This document shows positions 27,572 through 36,389 of a stretch of 64,000 nucleotides of DNA, piece after piece. The DNA lies in assembly GCF_014189535.1 (NCBI RefSeq), contig NZ_CP050308.1, forward strand, positions 1,674,001 to 1,738,000. The letters are read 5' to 3'. A model generated the notes under the pieces. The model was not told where the DNA came from. It saw nothing but the letters and a program-made list of their open reading frames with translations, and did no database searches. This DNA comes from Rhizobium lusitanum (lineage in GTDB: Bacteria > Pseudomonadota > Alphaproteobacteria > Rhizobiales > Rhizobiaceae). A program made the translations under genes and the position numbers. How positions within the stretch are numbered: the first letter of the stretch is position 1; each line of letters opens with the position of its first letter.

Positions 27572-27598
27572 TTGAACAAATCAGCGTGTTTTGTTCAA
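27572..27598. promoter_or_regulatory. Inverted repeat upstream of LysR gene
   Basis: TTGAACAAA (27572-27580) and TTTGTTCAA (27590-27598) are exact 9-base inverted arms around a 9-base spacer, containing a T-N11-A core as in LysR sites. It ends 31 bases before the LysR start at 27630. Confidence 0.6.
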
Positions 27599-27629
27599 CA
27601 TCCTTCAACAGTTAATGAGAGGCATCACC

Positions 27630-28523
27630 ATGGACACCTTGACCCGGATTCGCGCCTTCATCGACGTGGTCGAAGCGGAAGGGTTTTCAGCGGCCACCCG
27701 CAAGACGGGCCGCTCCAAGGCGCTGCTGTCCAAATACGTCCGGGAGCTGGAAGACGATCTCGGCGCGCTGCTGCTCAACCGCACCACCCGGCAATTCTCG
27801 ATGACCGAGGCGGGCCATACCTATTATCGCACCGCTTCCGACATATTGAAGGAAATCGACAACCTTGCCGACCTCGTGCGCGAGAACAACCAGCAGCTCA
27901 AGGGCCGGCTGCGTGTCTCCGTGCCGCGCACCTTCGTCGATGCCGATGTCGGGCAGTCATTGATCGACTTCGCCAAGGAAAATCCGGACCTCTCGCTAGA
28001 CATCGCCGCCGACGACCGCTTCGTCGATCTGATCGAAGAGGGCTTCGACGTCGCTGTGCGCGTCACCAAGCTCGAGGATTCCGGCATGATCGCCCGCAAG
28101 ATCTCGGATTTCCGCATCCATCTCTGCGCGACCCAGGAATTTCTCGATCGCTATCCGGCACTGGAGCATCCGAGCGATCTCGCGCGCGTGCCATTCATCA
28201 TAGACAGCAACACCCGCTCGCAAGGGAATATCCGCTTCGTCGATGCCGACAGCAGCACTTTCAATGTCGCGATCAGCGGCACGCTTGAAGTCAACAGCCC
28301 ACATGCGACGCTGCGCGCCGCGCTGGCCGGTCTCGGCGTCGCCGTTGTCCCGGATTTCATCGGCCGCAAGGCGATCGAGAGCGGGCAATTATTGACCCTG
28401 TTCAATGATTATCTTCCGACGGACCGCGGCATCTACGCCGTCTATCCGCACCGCCGCTATCTCCCGGCCAAGGTGCGCGTCTTTGTCGACTACCTCCATA
28501 ACTGGTTCCGCAAGCACGGCTGA
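27630..28523 (+). CDS. LysR-family transcriptional regulator
   Basis: A 297-residue regulator. The N-terminal winged helix (MDTLTRIRAFIDVVEAEGFSAATRKTGRSKALLSKYVRELEDDLGALLLNRTTR) has the family pattern, followed by a two-lobed substrate-binding domain with GRLRVSVPRTFVD and DVAVRVTKLEDSGMIARKI. It groups with the CrgA/DsdC-like subfamily common in rhizobia. ATG at 27630 follows GAGAGG; a longer frame from 27591 lies within the operator-like repeat. It is divergent from odc, though over 500 bases away, and unlinked in strand spacing to the downstream DUF1007 gene. Target unknown. Confidence 0.92.
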   Translation: MDTLTRIRAFIDVVEAEGFSAATRKTGRSKALLSKYVRELEDDLGALLLNRTTRQFSMTEAGHTYYRTASDILKEIDNLADLVRENNQQLKGRLRVSVPRTFVDADVGQSLIDFAKENPDLSLDIAADDRFVDLIEEGFDVAVRVTKLEDSGMIARKISDFRIHLCATQEFLDRYPALEHPSDLARVPFIIDSNTRSQGNIRFVDADSSTFNVAISGTLEVNSPHATLRAALAGLGVAVVPDFIGRKAIESGQLLTLFNDYLPTDRGIYAVYPHRRYLPAKVRVFVDYLHNWFRKHG

Positions 28524-28613
28524 GCCTTCCAGTTCCGCCGGGCGGTCCCAATTCCGTCTTATTTCCTGACCAGAAGTCTAAGTGAATCAATGCTCGCGAA
28601 GCACATCGGACGC

Positions 28614-29270
28614 ATGAAAAAATCCATCCCTGTCAAAGCCGCCGTCCTGGCTGGAGGCCTGCTGCTTGCGCCTGTCGCGGCATCGGCGCATCCGCATATT
28701 TTCGTCGAAGCTCGCCTCGAAGTGCTGGCCGGCGCCGACGGCAACGTGCAGGAGCTGCGCAATGTCTGGCGCTTCGACGAGGTCTTCTCCTCCTCGGTGC
28801 TGATGGATTTCGACAAGAACACCAATCTGAAACTCGACCCGGACGAGCTTAAGGAAGTCGGCAAGACGGTGCGCGATTCACTGGCCGACTACGATTATTA
28901 CACAAACCTTTCGCTCAACGGCAAATCCATCAAGGTCAACAAGCCGGATGTCATCAATGTCGACTATCAGGACGGGCAGCTGCTGATGTTCTTCGCCGTC
29001 AAGCCGTCCGAGACCATGCCGCTGAAGGGCAACAAGCTCAGCTTCGGTATCTACGATCCGACGCTTTACACCTCGATCGACTTCCCCACGGACAATGAGC
29101 TGGTGACCGAGGGTGCCGCTTTCAAAGACTGCAAGCAGCAGGTCGTGCGCCCCAATCCGGACGAAGTCATTGCCGAGAATAAGACGACCTTGACGGACGC
29201 CTTCTTCAATGACCCGACCGGAACGACCATGTCGAAACTCTTTGCAACGCGGATAGACGTTCAATGCTGA
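28614..29270 (+). CDS. DUF1007-family periplasmic protein
   Basis: A 218-residue exported protein. After MKKSIPVKAA and a hydrophobic core, cleavage is likely after AASA, leaving a mature start HPHIFVEARLE that is the hallmark of DUF1007. These proteins are almost always next to NicO-type transporters and are thought to present metal at the periplasmic face. The N-terminal HPH could bind metal directly. A longer start at 28590 adds eight residues. It overlaps the NicO start (29264) by 7 bases, so the two are translated together. Confidence 0.88.
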   Translation: MKKSIPVKAAVLAGGLLLAPVAASAHPHIFVEARLEVLAGADGNVQELRNVWRFDEVFSSSVLMDFDKNTNLKLDPDELKEVGKTVRDSLADYDYYTNLSLNGKSIKVNKPDVINVDYQDGQLLMFFAVKPSETMPLKGNKLSFGIYDPTLYTSIDFPTDNELVTEGAAFKDCKQQVVRPNPDEVIAENKTTLTDAFFNDPTGTTMSKLFATRIDVQC

Positions 29271-30367
29271 TAGCGCGGATATGGAGGCTGGTTCCGGCTG
29301 CAGTGCTCGCCTTTCTGGCAGCGGCGAGCCTTGCCCATGCCACCGGATCGCCGCTCGGCATCGGCACGGCGGAACCAAGCTTCCAGCCGATCGGCGGACC
29401 GCTGGCGCCGATCTTCCTCTATGTGAATTACGAACAGCAGGCCTTCTACCGAGCGCTCACCAAGTCGATAGAAGCCATGCGCGAGGATCCCTGGCAGCTC
29501 TGGACGCTGATCGGCCTTTCCTTCGCCTACGGCATCTTCCACGCAGCCGGTCCCGGCCATGGCAAGGCGGTCATCTCCTCCTACATGGTCGCCAACGAGA
29601 TCGAGCTGAAGCGCGGCATCGTCATTTCCTTCATCTCGGCCCTCATCCAGGGCCTCGTCGCCGTTCTCCTCGTCGGTGTGGCCTATTTCGTCCTGCGCGG
29701 CTCGGGCATCACCATGACCATGGCCACCAACGCCATGGAGATCACCAGCTTCGTCATGGTGATCCTGTTCGGCGGCTGGCTGCTGTTCCGCAAGCTGCGC
29801 TCGATGATCCAGAGCCGACCGCAGCGCCAGGAGGTAGAACTCGCGACATCGGCAGGCCCGATCAGCATGTCGCTCTTCGCGGACGAACCGGGGCCTGCGA
29901 AAAAACTCTCCCGTCTCCGCGCCGCGCCGCAAACGAGCAGCCAGTATCAGTGCTACGATCCGGCCCATGAACTCGACAACGGCATGGTCTGCGAGACTTG
30001 CGGCCACTCGCACCTGCCCGATCCGAAAATGCTGTCGAACGAAAAGTTCAGCGCCCGCGAAGCCTGGTCGGCAATCATCACCGTTGGCCTGCGCCCCTGC
30101 TCCGGCGCGCTGCTGGTCATGACCTTCTCAATGCTGAACGGGCTTTATCTCGGCGGCCTTTTGTCCGTCCTTGCCATGTCGATCGGCACAGCGCTAACCG
30201 TCTCGCTGCTCGCCATCATCGCTGTCTTCGCCAAGGGCGCGGCGGTGCACTTCACCGGACGTGGTTCGAAGCTCTCGGCATGGGTCGGCAATGGCATAGA
30301 GATTTGTGGTGCGCTGCTGGTGATCTGCACCGGCGTCGTGCTGCTCGGCGCCTCGCTGCAAACCTGA
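29264..30367 (+). CDS. NicO/RcnA-like nickel-cobalt (metal) transporter
   Basis: A 367-residue membrane protein with an N-terminal signal-like helix and about six further helices. The family motif HAAGPGHGKAVISSY (about 90-104) carries two His in the first core helix, and the second core is VGLRPCSGALLVM. A hydrophilic loop between them (about 180-265) holds a Cys/His cluster, CYDP...CETCGHSH, suited to binding metal. Family members export or import Ni, Co or Zn. Direction and metal cannot be told from sequence. Operon with the DUF1007 gene; it ends 4 bases from a convergent small gene. Confidence 0.88.
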   Translation: MLIARIWRLVPAAVLAFLAAASLAHATGSPLGIGTAEPSFQPIGGPLAPIFLYVNYEQQAFYRALTKSIEAMREDPWQLWTLIGLSFAYGIFHAAGPGHGKAVISSYMVANEIELKRGIVISFISALIQGLVAVLLVGVAYFVLRGSGITMTMATNAMEITSFVMVILFGGWLLFRKLRSMIQSRPQRQEVELATSAGPISMSLFADEPGPAKKLSRLRAAPQTSSQYQCYDPAHELDNGMVCETCGHSHLPDPKMLSNEKFSAREAWSAIITVGLRPCSGALLVMTFSMLNGLYLGGLLSVLAMSIGTALTVSLLAIIAVFAKGAAVHFTGRGSKLSAWVGNGIEICGALLVICTGVVLLGASLQT

Positions 30368-30371
30368 TCGA

Positions 30372-30614
30372 TTACAGGTCCCTGCGCCGCTGGTAACGGG
30401 CTCTCAGCCAGAAGACCAGGAAGAAGGCGAGGATCACCAGGACACCGAAGCCGGTGCCGAGCCAGGGCGAGATATCGCCGAGCCGAACGATGACATCCGG
30501 CATGAAGTACAAGAGCGCCATGGCCACCAGCAGGATGATCGCGGCGGCGATGGCCGTTGAGCGGGTTTCGCTGTTCTTATCCGTCAAGATGACCAATCCC
30601 TCGCGCATCGCCAT
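30372..30614 (-). CDS. Small two-helix membrane protein
   Basis: An 80-residue protein with two clear transmembrane segments (about 22-40, AAAIILLVAMALLYFM, and about 52-70, GFGVLVILAFFLVFWL) and a basic C-terminal tail RARYQRRRDL. No family is recognised. The N-terminus is hydrophilic. It lies convergent with the NicO gene and downstream of the DUF533 gene by about 67 bases, so it could be read from that promoter. The hydrophobicity pattern and clean spacing make it credible. Confidence 0.6.
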   Translation of the reverse strand: MAMREGLVILTDKNSETRSTAIAAAIILLVAMALLYFMPDVIVRLGDISPWLGTGFGVLVILAFFLVFWLRARYQRRRDL

Positions 30615-30681
30615 TTATTGTCGGGCGAAGGCTTAGGCCAGCCGCCCACGAAAGGCAACCGGCCCTGTTTCACGCCTACGA

Positions 30682-31386
30682 TCAGACCTTGGCGCTCGAG
30701 ACTGTCGCCTCGATATGATCGACCAGCGCATCGGCAAGACCGAGCCTGCCGGCGAGAAGATCGAGATAGCCACGCTCGGCACGCGAATCCGGCTCGATCG
30801 CCAGGCGCGATGCGGTATAGATCTGTACGCGCTGCTCCTCGGTCTGAGCCGAGGCGACGATGGTGTCGAGATCGACGGGGTTGGCAAGCTCGCGCTCGAA
30901 AAAGGCTTCCGCCTCCGAGCCGACACCCGCCTGCTGCACCTTGCCGAGGATATGCTGCCGCTCCGCATCGTCGACATGCCCATCGGCGCGCGCCGCCGCG
31001 ATCATGGCGCTGACGAGAGAAAGGGCAAAATCATTGCTGGCAACCGCCGGAGCGGTGCTGAAGCCGGAATTCGACGGCGGCGGCAGAAATTGCGGCTCCG
31101 CCTGCTGCTGCGTGGGCTGTGGCGCCGGCGCATTGCCGGCCTGATAATTCTTGTAGGCCTGGTAGCCGAGCCCGGCGATGGCGGCGAGCCCGCCGAGAAC
31201 CAGCGTATTACCGGCAACCTGGCGCCCGGTCTTGGTTCCGAGCAGCACACCGGCGATCGCGCTGGTCGCCATCGGGTTGTCCCTGGCGATATTGATGGCC
31301 TGCGTCGCCTTGTCTTTCACGCTTCCTTGCAGTCCCGGAACCTGCGATCCCAGAAATTGGTCCAAAAGCTTGCGGGCGTCGATCAT
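30682..31386 (-). CDS. DUF533 (YebE-like) protein with TerB-like C-terminal domain
   Basis: A 234-residue protein. The N-terminal half has MIDARKLLDQFLGS, then a Gly/Ala-rich hydrophobic segment (TLVLGGLAAIAGLGYQAYKNY, about 80-100). A Pro/Gln-rich linker follows (about 105-135). The C-terminal TerB-like helical domain starts at about 140, ALSLVSAMIAAARADGHVDDAERQHI, with Asp and Glu residues suited to metal binding. DUF533 proteins such as E. coli YebE are inner-membrane stress proteins of unknown action. ATG at 31386 follows GGAGGACCACCC. Confidence 0.85.
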   Translation of the reverse strand: MIDARKLLDQFLGSQVPGLQGSVKDKATQAINIARDNPMATSAIAGVLLGTKTGRQVAGNTLVLGGLAAIAGLGYQAYKNYQAGNAPAPQPTQQQAEPQFLPPPSNSGFSTAPAVASNDFALSLVSAMIAAARADGHVDDAERQHILGKVQQAGVGSEAEAFFERELANPVDLDTIVASAQTEEQRVQIYTASRLAIEPDSRAERGYLDLLAGRLGLADALVDHIEATVSSAKV

Positions 31387-31461
31387 ATGGGTGGTCCTCC
31401 GTCCTTGTTATAGCCAGAGTGAGATAGGAAGTGCGGCCGCAAATACAAATCCATCGGATGC

Positions 31462-31495
31462 AAAAAGGGCGCGCATGGAACCCATGCACGCCCTT
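31462..31495 (-). terminator. Rho-independent terminator of eda
   Basis: On the minus strand a 14-bp stem (AAGGGCGTGCATGG with its near-perfect complement) and a short loop are followed by TTTTT (31466-31462). It begins about 20 bases past the eda stop. Confidence 0.88.
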
Positions 31496-31515
31496 CGATC
31501 AAACTTTTTGGGAGC

Positions 31516-32154
31516 TCAGCCCTTCAGCGCGGCCGCCTCGGCGGCGAGCTTGGTGATCCCGGCCCAATCGCCGGCAGCGACCAGCTCTTTCGGCGCGACC
31601 CAGGAGCCGCCGACGCAGATGACGTTCGGCAGCGACAGGTAATCAAGGGCGTTCTTCAGCGAAATCCCGCCGGTCGGGCAGAACAGCGTGCCGGCGAGCG
31701 GCGAGGACAGCGACTTGAGATAGGCGGCACCGCCGGCCTGCTCAGCCGGGAAGAACTTCAGGACCTTATAGCCCTCCTCGCGCAGCGCCATGACCTCGCT
31801 CGCGGTTGCCGCACCCGGCAGCAGCGGCACGTCGGAGGTGCGGGCAATGTCCAGCAATTCCTGTGTCGTACCGGGGCTGACGATGAATTTGGAGCCGGCC
31901 TCGATGGCGGCATCCCACTGGGCAGCGTTCAGGATCGTGCCGGCACCGACCTCGGCGCCTTCGACTTCCTCGGCAACGGCGCGGATGGCATCGAGCGCGC
32001 CGGCCGTGCGCAGCGTGATCTCGATAGCCTTCAGGCCGCCGGCGACAAGCGCGCGGGCGAGCGGCACCGCCGACTTCGCATCCTCGACGACGAGAACGGG
32101 AACGACGGGCTGCAGTTTCAGGATGGAAAGAAGCTTTTCGGTTTTCTCGCCCAT
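31516..32154 (-). CDS. eda: KDPG/KHG aldolase
   Basis: A 212-residue class I aldolase that splits 2-keto-3-deoxy-6-phosphogluconate to pyruvate and glyceraldehyde 3-phosphate, the last step of the Entner-Doudoroff pathway, the main glucose route in rhizobia. Catalytic residues are visible: Glu45 and Arg49 in IEITLR, and the Schiff-base Lys133 in VLKFFPAE. Length fits the family. A strong terminator follows. It is divergent from the CYTH gene. The related 2-dehydro-3-deoxy-6-phosphogalactonate aldolase is an alternative, but the AEQAGG segment favours Eda. Confidence 0.94.
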   Translation of the reverse strand: MGEKTEKLLSILKLQPVVPVLVVEDAKSAVPLARALVAGGLKAIEITLRTAGALDAIRAVAEEVEGAEVGAGTILNAAQWDAAIEAGSKFIVSPGTTQELLDIARTSDVPLLPGAATASEVMALREEGYKVLKFFPAEQAGGAAYLKSLSSPLAGTLFCPTGGISLKNALDYLSLPNVICVGGSWVAPKELVAAGDWAGITKLAAEAAALKG

Positions 32155-32314
32155 GGTCGGCGCGCTCCCTTAAAACGATTGAAATCGGGTCCTCGAATAG
32201 CCTTCCCGAGGGTCCTTGTCGAGACAAAAGCTAAGTTTGGATGCAACGGGTAGGAAATCCCGAAAACTTCCGTTAGTCTATCTGGATATGATGCTGACGG
32301 AGCATGTCGAGCAT

Positions 32315-32800
32315 ATGGCAAAAGAGATCGAACGAAAGTTTCTGGTGCGCGGCGAGCATTGGCGCGACCTCGCCTCCGAGAAGCTTATCCTGCGGCAGGC
32401 CTATGTCGCCGCCATGGATGATCGTTCCGTACGCGTGCGGCTGACCAACGACACCATCGCGACCTTGACGATGAAAATCGGCAAAGCGATGACGCGTGAC
32501 GAGTTCGAATACGAGATTCCTGTCGGCGACGCCGAGGAACTGCTCGGCAACGCCATCGGGACCATCATCGAGAAGATCCGCTACAAGGTGCCCTACAAAG
32601 GGTTCGTCTGGGAAGTCGACGTCTTTCGCGGCGCGCATCGCGGCCTGGTGGTCGCTGAGGTCGAGCTGGAGGACGAAAGCGACGATCCGGAACTGCCGGA
32701 TTGGGTCGGCCGCGAGGTGACCGGCGAATATCGCTATTCCAACCAGGCGCTCGCGACGCAGCTCGAACAGGAATATGATGAGTTATCGCATACGGCCTGA
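32315..32800 (+). CDS. CYTH-domain protein (triphosphate tunnel metalloenzyme)
   Basis: A 161-residue protein of the CYTH fold. It starts with the signature MAKEIERKFLV (ExExK), and the tunnel continues with SVRVRL, TMKIGKAMTRDEFEYEI, IEKIRYKV and VAEVELEDE. Such enzymes hydrolyse inorganic triphosphate or act as class IV adenylyl cyclases. ATG at 32315 is chosen because family members begin here, although the frame stays open upstream. The CHAD gene overlaps its end by 26 bases, so their products probably act together in polyphosphate metabolism. Confidence 0.88.
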   Translation: MAKEIERKFLVRGEHWRDLASEKLILRQAYVAAMDDRSVRVRLTNDTIATLTMKIGKAMTRDEFEYEIPVGDAEELLGNAIGTIIEKIRYKVPYKGFVWEVDVFRGAHRGLVVAEVELEDESDDPELPDWVGREVTGEYRYSNQALATQLEQEYDELSHTA

Positions 32801-33686
32801 CAAGGCCCTCGATGACGAAGTCCACGCCGTCGCGGCGCAACAGCTCGGCAAGGCGATCGCGGCGTTGACAGATCGGCCGGGGGGATTACACGAGGCTGTG
32901 CATGCGGCGCGCAAGCACATCAAGCGCGTGCGGGCGCTCTATCGGCTCATCGCCCGGCGTACGCCGGAATTCCAGCGGCACGAAAACGACAGGCTGCGGG
33001 AGATGGCCAGGACACTCTCTGGCGTTCGTGACGCTACCGCGCTGATCGAGGCCAGCCGCTATCTGCACGAAACCGCAACATCGAAGGACGAGGCCAAGGC
33101 GCTCGCTCGCGTCACAAAGGTGCTCACGGCTAGGCGCGATCGCTTGTCGGAAGCCGAAATCGATCTTGAGAACAAGGCAAAGGCGGCGATTGCCACCTGC
33201 CACGACGGACTGGAGGCGCTGAAAACCGCTTCCTTCGAATGCGGCCGGCGCGAAACCGCCCGCCTCTTTCAAAAAAGCTGGCGCAAGACCGGCCGCAAGG
33301 CGAAGGCGGCGCTTTCCGAATGCCACGCCGAGGCCCATGCCGACCAGTTCCACGACCTGCGCAAACGCAGCCAGGATTGCTGGATGCAGCATGCGCTGCT
33401 GCGCGACATCTGGCCGGCGGCGATGCACGCCAAGCAGCTCGAAGCCAAAGCACTGGTCGACATCCTCGGCCGTTACCTCGATCTGTCGATGCTTTCGGAA
33501 GTCGCGGACCGCGAGCCGCTTCTCTTCGACGGTAGCGACGACCGCGCCCGCCTGCTGGAGGCGATCATCTCCCGCCAGCAAACAGCCCGCCAGGAAGCGC
33601 TTGCCAAAGCCCGCCGGGTCTTCGCCGACGAACCGGAGCGCGAGGCGCGCACGATCAAGCGGCTTTGGCTGGAAGCGGGAGACTAG
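32775..33686 (+). CDS. CHAD-domain protein
   Basis: A 303-residue all-helical protein with conserved His and basic residues. The core marks are HEAVHAARKHIKRVRALYRL (about 39-58) and, in the second half, FHDLRKRSQDCWMQHALL. CHAD domains bind polyphosphate along a basic groove and target it to granules. They are often fused to CYTH; here the two are separate but overlapping genes, with this ATG inside the CYTH coding end. A second ATG at 32778 is equally possible. No membrane segment is visible. Confidence 0.9.
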   Translation: MMSYRIRPDKALDDEVHAVAAQQLGKAIAALTDRPGGLHEAVHAARKHIKRVRALYRLIARRTPEFQRHENDRLREMARTLSGVRDATALIEASRYLHETATSKDEAKALARVTKVLTARRDRLSEAEIDLENKAKAAIATCHDGLEALKTASFECGRRETARLFQKSWRKTGRKAKAALSECHAEAHADQFHDLRKRSQDCWMQHALLRDIWPAAMHAKQLEAKALVDILGRYLDLSMLSEVADREPLLFDGSDDRARLLEAIISRQQTARQEALAKARRVFADEPEREARTIKRLWLEAGD

Positions 33687-33740
33687 ACTCCCGCCCCTGG
33701 GCCCCGGCTGTCACCAACGATACGCTTCAGCCGTACCGGA

Positions 33741-35129
33741 TTACGGAGACAGCTCCTCGAGCGTGCGCCCCTTGGTCTCCACCGCAAACACCGCGGTGAT
33801 CAGCGCTCCGAACAGAAGTATCCCGGCAAAAGCTGCGAACACGCTCTGAAGCCCAAAATCAGCCATGAGCCAGCCGACGACGATCGGCCCCGCCGAGGAT
33901 CCCAGCCGCAGCCAGGCACTGCCAACGCCGGTACCGATGGCACGAAGCCGGGTCGGGTAGATTTCCGCGGAATACAGGTAGAGCGAAAAGGTAACCGTCT
34001 GCACGATCGCGTAGGCAAGTCCGGCACAAACGAGCACCTGCTCGGCCGAGGTCGCGCCGAGAAAAGCCAATACGACAAGCGGTATGGGCGCGAGGATCAG
34101 AGCGCAGGTATACCACCGCTTGCGGCCAACCGTATCGATCAGCAGCGCGCAGATGATCGCTGCGATGACACCGCCCACCGAGGTCATGAACCCATAGGCC
34201 AGGCTGGTCTCCAGCGGCAGGTTGAACGTCTGGCGATAGAGGGTCGGCAGCCAGGTGATCGTGCCGTTCGCGACCATGTAGGATGTGAACCACATGGCCC
34301 AGATGGTCAGGGTGCGCTTTCTGTAGATCCCCTGGAACAGTTCGCGCCAATTGGACTCGCGGCGGGCATTGGCGTTGATCTCGACCGGCGCCGGTTCCGG
34401 TAATTCCTTGCCGGCCGCGCGGACACTGTTCTCGAGCCGGGTGACGATCTTGTCGGCCTCAGCATAGCGGCCCTTGGATGCAAGCCATCTTGGAGATTCG
34501 TGCATGAACCAGCGAAGTGGCATCATCAGGATCGCCGGGACGATGCCGACGGCGAACATGGCTTTCCAGCCGTAGACCGGGACCATCAGATAGCCGATCA
34601 GACCCGCACCCACGAGGCCAAGGAGAAACATGACCTCGTAAAGAAGGAAGAAGCGCCCGCGACCCTTCGATCCGATATATTCGTTGATATAGGCACTGGC
34701 GACCGGCACCTCGCCGCCCGTTCCAATTCCCTGAACGAAGCGGAAGAGGATCATCGTTCCGGCGCCTGCGGCAAAGAGGCAGGCGCCGTCCATGCTGACG
34801 AAGAGCAGAATGGTGAACAGCAAAACCTTGAGACGACCGAGCCTTTCGGCCAGCCAGCCGAAGAAGACCGCGCCGACAAGCTGACCGAGATAACCCATCG
34901 ACAGGATCATGCCGGTCTGTTGCGGGGAAAGGCCCCACTCGCGAACGAGAACCGGCATTGCGTAGGCAATGGCAATGACGGTGTAGCCATCGAAGAATGT
35001 CGCCGCGCCGACAATGTTTCTGGCCCAGAAGACCTCACGGGTGATCGGCAAGCGTTCGAGGCGCGCACCGATATCGGCCTGGCCGTCGAAGTGCACGCCC
35101 TCTTTCAACGCGGATGGTTGATGTAGCAT
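33741..35129 (-). CDS. MFS transporter, sugar/organic acid:H+ symporter type
   Basis: A 462-residue transporter with twelve predicted helices. The first cytoplasmic loop motif appears as GWLAERLGRLKVLL, the second-half counterpart as LLIDTVGRKRWY, and the family ends with VETKGRTLEELSP, typical of sugar and aromatic-acid symporters. ATG at 35129 lies behind the strong AGGAGGGG; a frame running up to 35288 has no such signal. It is downstream of the DapA-like lyase on the same strand and probably imports that enzyme's pathway substrate. Both are likely controlled by the divergent LacI protein. Confidence 0.9.
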   Translation of the reverse strand: MLHQPSALKEGVHFDGQADIGARLERLPITREVFWARNIVGAATFFDGYTVIAIAYAMPVLVREWGLSPQQTGMILSMGYLGQLVGAVFFGWLAERLGRLKVLLFTILLFVSMDGACLFAAGAGTMILFRFVQGIGTGGEVPVASAYINEYIGSKGRGRFFLLYEVMFLLGLVGAGLIGYLMVPVYGWKAMFAVGIVPAILMMPLRWFMHESPRWLASKGRYAEADKIVTRLENSVRAAGKELPEPAPVEINANARRESNWRELFQGIYRKRTLTIWAMWFTSYMVANGTITWLPTLYRQTFNLPLETSLAYGFMTSVGGVIAAIICALLIDTVGRKRWYTCALILAPIPLVVLAFLGATSAEQVLVCAGLAYAIVQTVTFSLYLYSAEIYPTRLRAIGTGVGSAWLRLGSSAGPIVVGWLMADFGLQSVFAAFAGILLFGALITAVFAVETKGRTLEELSP

Positions 35130-35253
35130 TTTCCCCTCCTCTGGAAGGCCCCCGTGGCTGACGCCACCTCCTCGGATGCCTTCATGCATGATTCTCGGTC
35201 GAATTAGGTGGTTTGATCCTCGGCTTGAGCAGTCGATGCGGACAGAGTGCCGC

Positions 35254-35279
35254 GGGTCCGGCGCATGTGCGCCGAACCC
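35254..35279. other. Intercistronic hairpin between DapA-like and MFS genes
   Basis: A 12-position stem with one mismatch and a two-base loop (GGGTCCGGCGCA paired with TGCGCCGAACCC). It lies 18 bases or more before the DapA-like stop on the minus transcript and has no T-run, so it may stabilise or partly end the message rather than terminate it fully. Confidence 0.45.
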
Positions 35280-35296
35280 ACCATGCATCTCGTTCG

Positions 35297-36256
35297 TCAG
35301 ATGATGCCTGAGGACCTGAGTGCTGCCTTGATCTCCTCTTCCGCATCCTTCGAAAGATCGAGCAGCGGCGAGCGAACCGTGGCGTTCTTGAGAATGCCGC
35401 GCGCGACCAGCGCGATCTTCAGCGCCACCGTGCCTTCCATGTGAGAGCCGCGATGATAGATGGCCTTGGTCACCGGCAGGAGCTGGTCGTGGAGCTTGCG
35501 CGCCTTGACGTAGTCCTTCGCCTTGCCAGCCTCGATGAACTTCACCAGGAGTTCCGGAGCGACATTGCCATAACCAACGAGCGCGCCATCGACGTCGAAC
35601 ATCGTATGCAGCAGATATTCGTCATGGCACGTGAGGATTTGCAGATCGGGAAACTCGTTGCGCAGAACCGGAATCTCGGTGTCCCAGCGCTTCATGTTGC
35701 GCACGCCGTTCTTGGTGGCGACGACACCCGGCTGGGCGGCGATCTCAAGCTGGGTCTTGAGGTTGTAGGTCGCCTTGGTGACATCAGGATACTGAAACAG
35801 GATGCACTGCAAGCCGGATCCTTCATGGATAGCCCTGTAGCGATCCTGCGGTGCGCCGTCCTGATATCCGAACCGCAGCCAGCCGTGGGAAGGATAGACG
35901 AGCGCGCCGATGGCGCCGGCATCGGCCGCGCGCTTGGCTTCCTTGGTGGCAACCTCCGTGCCTTCGCCCGTGATGCCGGCGATGATCGGAACTTGCCCGT
36001 CCACGGCTTCGACCAGCGTCTCGATGAGCTTGACCTGCTCGTCCTGCGTCAGGAACGTGCCCTCACCAGCATGGCCAAGGCAAACGAGGCTTTTGACGCC
36101 CTGGATGGAGACCAGCCAGCGGGCCAACTCGGCGTTCGCGGCATAATCAACCTTGCCATCCCTCGTGAATGCTGTGACGGGCGCCGGGCTGAGGCCGCGC
36201 AGGTCCATCACCGACGTCTTCGTTTCCGTTGCAAGCTTGGGATCGTGAACCGTCAT
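35297..36256 (-). CDS. DapA-family (dihydrodipicolinate synthase-like) lyase
   Basis: A 319-residue TIM-barrel aldolase/lyase. The Schiff-base Lys182 is in VVATKNGVRN and the catalytic Tyr156 in ILFQYPDV. The first phosphate-type motif reads GHAGEGT instead of GTTGE, so it is not true DapA but one of the catabolic aldolases that act on keto-deoxy sugar acids or related 2-oxo acids. ATG at 36256 follows GGAGGAGG. The palindrome 31 bases upstream and a divergent LacI gene point to substrate induction, with the MFS gene as partner. Confidence 0.88.
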   Translation of the reverse strand: MTVHDPKLATETKTSVMDLRGLSPAPVTAFTRDGKVDYAANAELARWLVSIQGVKSLVCLGHAGEGTFLTQDEQVKLIETLVEAVDGQVPIIAGITGEGTEVATKEAKRAADAGAIGALVYPSHGWLRFGYQDGAPQDRYRAIHEGSGLQCILFQYPDVTKATYNLKTQLEIAAQPGVVATKNGVRNMKRWDTEIPVLRNEFPDLQILTCHDEYLLHTMFDVDGALVGYGNVAPELLVKFIEAGKAKDYVKARKLHDQLLPVTKAIYHRGSHMEGTVALKIALVARGILKNATVRSPLLDLSKDAEEEIKAALRSSGII

Positions 36257-36286
36257 TGGAATCCTCCTCCGTTTTGGGATCGTTAA

Positions 36287-36300
36287 TGGGAACGTTCCCA
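36287..36300. promoter_or_regulatory. LacI-type operator, perfect 14-bp palindrome
   Basis: TGGGAACGTTCCCA is an exact palindrome with the central CG typical of LacI-family sites. It lies between the divergent DapA-like gene (start 36256) and the LacI gene (start 36390). Confidence 0.82.
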
Positions 36301-36389
36301 CTATCGTTTTCGAAACCTCTGGAGTCAAGTGTGATTTTGAGGCATTTATAAAAGGCGCTGCGTGCGATGGTGCGGCTTAAGGATGACAG

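Noticed and set aside
27246..27608. 120-residue minus-strand frame in the odc leader with a CRKCGWD segment
   Set aside because: The Cys motif is tempting, but the frame crosses the LysR inverted repeat and lacks a ribosome site. The region fits a structured RNA leader better.
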